Part shown: positions 41,022-43,663 of the stretch, one piece after another
Layout: the number at the start of each line of letters is the position of its first letter
Position numbering within the stretch: position 1 is the first letter of the stretch
Origin: a bacterium
GTDB taxonomy: Bacteria; Vulcanimicrobiota; Xenobia; Xenobiales; JADMJV01
Reading direction: 5' to 3'
NCBI GenBank assembly: GCA_030149525.1
Contig: JASBRJ010000188.1
Span: forward strand, 1-43,663
Length of the DNA stretch: 43,663 nt
The notes under the pieces: generated by a model
Seen by the model: the letters and a program-made list of their open reading frames with translations, nothing else
Database searches by the model: none
Told to the model about the DNA's origin: nothing
Program-made: the position numbers and the translations under genes

Positions 41022-42440
41022 ATGCTCACTTTGAAGAAGCGTCGTCCCAAAGGCATCGCCCTGATTGTTGTCCTTCTAGCTCTTGTTGTTCTTGCGGCTG
41101 TGGGAGGGGGAGTCGTTGCCATCAGCACCGACAACCTCATGCACGCCCACACCGGAAACGAGAGTCTCGAGGCTCTCTATGCGGCTCGGGCAGGCGCCTG
41201 GCATAAGCTCGGCCAGATTCGTGCCGGAGACGATTCTCCCATCAAGACGCCCATGGTGCTTCCTCGAACCAAGAGTTCTTACACGGTCGAAGTGACGAAA
41301 CCGTCGGGTGGTCCAAAGAGCTTTCCGCCTCCCAATACCATTTATGTCGAGGCCACCGGGAAGAGTTTTAGTGGCAAAGTGCGCAGAGTGGGCATTCTGG
41401 CCGAGATGTCCCAGAGCCGTTGGAATCACGCGGCGTTCGGCAATAGGCAAGTGGTTATGAAGTCGGGCTCCTACACCGATAGCTTCAATAGCGACGGAGG
41501 AGCCGTGGACCACTCCAAGGCCAGTATCGCCACCAATAATGCCGTGGACGGGATCGTTATTGAAGATCACAAAGCCGTGGTGATCGGTTGGTCGAACTCA
41601 CTCGATGTCTCCACCGGCAAGAAGAAAAAGAAAAAAGACAAGGATGGTTCCAAGACCAAACTTGTGGCCGAAGCCAACGCTCAGGGGCCTCCGGGCTCTA
41701 CCGAGAACCTTGTGGTGGCGGGTGGAAAAGACGTCGATCAGGCCTACAATTCTTTTGTCACCGGAGCTTCTAAGGCGAACAACAAGCCGGTGACCGTCCC
41801 CCCCCTTACGCCGGTTACGACCATCGGTGCGCCTGATCTCACTGTTCCTGGTTTGAACAGCGTAAATATTACCACGGCAACGCCCGTCAACTTGACACCT
41901 GGAGCTTACCAAGACTTGACAGTTGGAGCCGGAGGTGTGGCTGTTCTTGATGTCTCTGCGGTGACGGGCTCTAAGGCCCAGTTCAGCTTCCACGCGGTAG
42001 ACCTCAACGGCGGAACCCTTATGGTCAAACAACAGGTGCCTCCCATTCCTGTCGAAGTCTACGTCGACACCGGCGATGGTACCGACTCCACAGCCGGAGT
42101 GAGAATGACCGGAAGCTCGTTGATTAATCCCGTCGATAAGCCGATCAACCTCCAGCTCCTCATAGCTGGAAAGGGAACCAATAACTTTCTCGAGGGCTAC
42201 GACGACTTGAAAGACGGCTTGACCCCGAAAGCCTACTATGTCGCTTATGCCCCTCAAGCGGAGATCACCGTAAGTCGAGGGCAGATTTTTGGCTCTGTCG
42301 TGGCTAAGAGAGTGACCCTGGACGGAGAGTCTCTCACCGACCCCACCAAAGCACCGGCCGTTATCCACTTCGACCAGACTCTCTTAGACGACACCAGCAA
42401 CCCGCCGCAGATCTCTGTCTTAAGCGTCCGAAACTTCTAA
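41022..42440 (+). CDS. PilX-like pilus assembly protein (second cluster)
   Basis: A 472-residue protein from ATG 41022 with a basic start 'KKRRPKG' and a single hydrophobic helix ('IALIVVLLALVVLAAVGGGVVAIS') followed by 'ESLEALYAARAGAWHKLGQI', the PilX/GspK-type N-terminus. The rest is a beta-rich surface domain ending in repetitive bactofilin- or polymeric-adhesin-like sequence ('ITVSRGQIFGSVVAKRVTLDG'). A lysine-rich insertion 'KKKKKKDKDGSKTK' lies near residue 200. It is the last gene of the PilV-PilW-PilX trio, preceded by its own possible promoter, and its 3' end overlaps the convergent transporter gene by 21 nt. Confidence 0.8.
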   Translation: MLTLKKRRPKGIALIVVLLALVVLAAVGGGVVAISTDNLMHAHTGNESLEALYAARAGAWHKLGQIRAGDDSPIKTPMVLPRTKSSYTVEVTKPSGGPKSFPPPNTIYVEATGKSFSGKVRRVGILAEMSQSRWNHAAFGNRQVVMKSGSYTDSFNSDGGAVDHSKASIATNNAVDGIVIEDHKAVVIGWSNSLDVSTGKKKKKKDKDGSKTKLVAEANAQGPPGSTENLVVAGGKDVDQAYNSFVTGASKANNKPVTVPPLTPVTTIGAPDLTVPGLNSVNITTATPVNLTPGAYQDLTVGAGGVAVLDVSAVTGSKAQFSFHAVDLNGGTLMVKQQVPPIPVEVYVDTGDGTDSTAGVRMTGSSLINPVDKPINLQLLIAGKGTNNFLEGYDDLKDGLTPKAYYVAYAPQAEITVSRGQIFGSVVAKRVTLDGESLTDPTKAPAVIHFDQTLLDDTSNPPQISVLSVRNF

Positions 42441-43663
42441 CGCCTCAGCCCTTCGATTCTGGGCCCGTCCCAGCCCGATGGCCACCCCTATGAAGGCGAG
42501 CCCGAACGGGACCGCCACAAGCGATATCGCCTGGAGGCTTGAGGTGAAGGCTCGAATAGCCTCCACCGCCCCCGAGGCGATGGTGTCCCCGGCCCGATAG
42601 ACGAAAGTGTCGATAAAGCTCTTGGAGAGGTACTTTTCTCGTCGACTCACCACGGTGTAGAGGATTTCCCGGGAAGGCCGAGAGACGCCGTAGTTGCAGG
42701 TGTAGCGGCAGATCTCCACGGCTGCCAGAAGGTAAAGACCCTTATTGAAGCCCAATACCAGAAAGCCGACAGTTGTGACCACGGGGACGAGGGAGAGACC
42801 GGCGGTGAGTCCGATGAGCGGCAGCAACCGGCCCGTCAAAAAGAGCTGAATGATAAGCGTGAGGCTTGATGTGATCAGGTTGACCGTGGAGTAGAAGTCA
42901 ACTCTATCCACTCGCGAGGTGAGGGTCTCGGCCACAATGTACTGCTTCTGAAACCACAGAAACGACGAGGTGAAGCTGTAGATGAGAAGATAGAGGCAGA
43001 TCCCCAGCAGGTAAGGCGACTTCAGGATATCGCTGACCCCGGAGAGCGCGTTCGGTTTGTCTTCCTCGGGAGGGCGTTCCGGTTCTTCATAATTCTGGGC
43101 CAGGCGATTCATGGCAAAGACCGCCATCTCCAACGAGACGACGGAGAGAAAAAGGAGATTGGTAGGACCGATATCGTCGACCAGGGTCTTGGTCAAAAAA
43201 GAGCCCACCAACTGACCCAGGGTTCCGCCCGCCCCCACGAAACCGAACAGCTTTTTGCTCTCTCGGGAGTTGTAAAGATCGGCCAGAAAAGCCCAGAAAA
43301 TGGACGTGGCGAACAGATTGAAGACGCTCACCCAGATAAAGAAGGCCACTCCCACTCCGAAGGCAACGCCTGCTACTTCTACCGCTTTTCCTGTCTCAGG
43401 CATCTGTCCGGTTGAGACCAAATATTTGAAGATAACGATGAACCCCAGAATATTGAGAGCGAAGAAGCGGTAGGTGAGGCGGATGAAGGTGAGTCGAGAG
43501 AACCGGTTCATCAAGTAACCGAAGATAGGGTTCACAACGGTCATGGCGATGAGGGTGCCCACGAACAACTTGGTCTGAAAGTCGGTGCCCAGAAGCAGGC
43601 CCACGTCGTCTCGGAGAGGCTTGATAACGTAGTAGCCGGTGAGAATGCAGAAGATGTAGAGCG
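42420..43663 (-). CDS. MFS/NTP-NDP-exchange-type transporter, N-terminus beyond the window
   Basis: The frame is open from the right window edge to the stop at 42420 (414 residues visible); the internal GTG at 43604 is not the true start because the upstream codons 'LYIFCILTGYYVIKPLRDD' are coding. This segment, with 'FVGTLIAMTVVNPIFGYLMNRFSRLTF' next, matches proteins annotated as NTP/NDP exchange transporters or related MFS members. Ten or so membrane helices are visible. ATP/ADP-type translocases of this kind are known in intracellular bacteria and chloroplasts, but many free-living bacteria hold uncharacterised relatives, so nucleotide transport is not established. Convergent with the PilX-like gene. 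Confidence 0.75.
   Translation of the reverse strand, partial: LYIFCILTGYYVIKPLRDDVGLLLGTDFQTKLFVGTLIAMTVVNPIFGYLMNRFSRLTFIRLTYRFFALNILGFIVIFKYLVSTGQMPETGKAVEVAGVAFGVGVAFFIWVSVFNLFATSIFWAFLADLYNSRESKKLFGFVGAGGTLGQLVGSFLTKTLVDDIGPTNLLFLSVVSLEMAVFAMNRLAQNYEEPERPPEEDKPNALSGVSDILKSPYLLGICLYLLIYSFTSSFLWFQKQYIVAETLTSRVDRVDFYSTVNLITSSLTLIIQLFLTGRLLPLIGLTAGLSLVPVVTTVGFLVLGFNKGLYLLAAVEICRYTCNYGVSRPSREILYTVVSRREKYLSKSFIDTFVYRAGDTIASGAVEAIRAFTSSLQAISLVAVPFGLAFIGVAIGLGRAQNRRAEALEVSDA

Noticed and set aside
1-43663. tRNA, rRNA, CRISPR, prophage or insertion-sequence features
   Set aside because: I looked for T-loop-like sequences, direct-repeat arrays, transposase motifs and terminal inverted repeats and saw none convincing; short tRNA-like or ncRNA genes could be missed by eye.

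Overview
The window is a gene-dense, moderately GC-rich bacterial chromosome segment with about 39 protein genes and no visible rRNA, tRNA, CRISPR array or complete insertion sequence. The organism cannot be named from the sequence alone. Type IV pilus minor-pilin clusters, FecR and CHASE2-cyclase signalling, F420-type oxidoreductases, the MEP isoprenoid pathway and frequent TTG/GTG starts fit a free-living, diderm-like member of an under-sampled phylum. Armatimonadota or Vulcanimicrobiota/Eremiobacterota-like lineages are my guess, and this is inference only.

Layout. 1-2 kb: an edge-truncated Nudix hydrolase and a GHL10 glycoside-hydrolase-like protein, both on the minus strand. 2-5.7 kb: a minor pseudopilin trio (PilV-, PilW- and PilX-like) whose last gene overlaps ispF. 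6.3-10.3 kb: an UPF0173 metallo-hydrolase, an AMIN/phosphodiester-glycosidase cell-wall protein and a B12-binding radical SAM enzyme. 10.3-14 kb: a YpfJ-type metallopeptidase, a large Cys/His-motif protein resembling cyanobacterial 'Abi (CAAX)' proteins, and an EF-hand plus calpain-like cysteine protease. 14-16.3 kb: an AT-richer island with two doubtful small ORFs, then an HNH endonuclease gene carrying a 90-bp-period array of 15-bp palindromes. 16.4-22.3 kb: a 24-codon leader ORF coupled to a copper-amine-oxidase-N-domain protein, a secreted protein with two pilin-like modules, small membrane proteins, an M50 site-2 protease and a PPOX/F420-type flavoprotein. 22.3-28 kb: a GH26-like lipoprotein, an ecdysteroid-kinase-like protein, an Rrf2 regulator with an Old Yellow Enzyme, and a divergent TetR regulator with a thioesterase.

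28-32.7 kb holds a FecR protein coupled to a 1106-residue tandem CHASE2-cyclase. Its two cyclase domains have complementary losses of catalytic residues, which suggests one composite active site inside a single chain. This is the most interesting protein here. 32.8-38.5 kb: an alanine-dehydrogenase/carboxyethylornithine-synthase-type enzyme, a cupin with a charged tail, an F420 LLM oxidoreductase, a GH31 alpha-glucosidase and a small secreted protein. 38.6-43.7 kb: an MFS transporter, a second PilV-PilW-PilX trio and an edge-truncated transporter of the NTP/NDP-exchanger type.

Genome style: convergent genes almost always overlap at their tails or nearly touch, leaving no room for terminators. 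Several genes lacking a Shine-Dalgarno have a -10-like hexamer exactly 6 nt before the start codon, which suggests leaderless transcripts. Two clear intrinsic terminators are visible, and one contains the start codon of the next gene.
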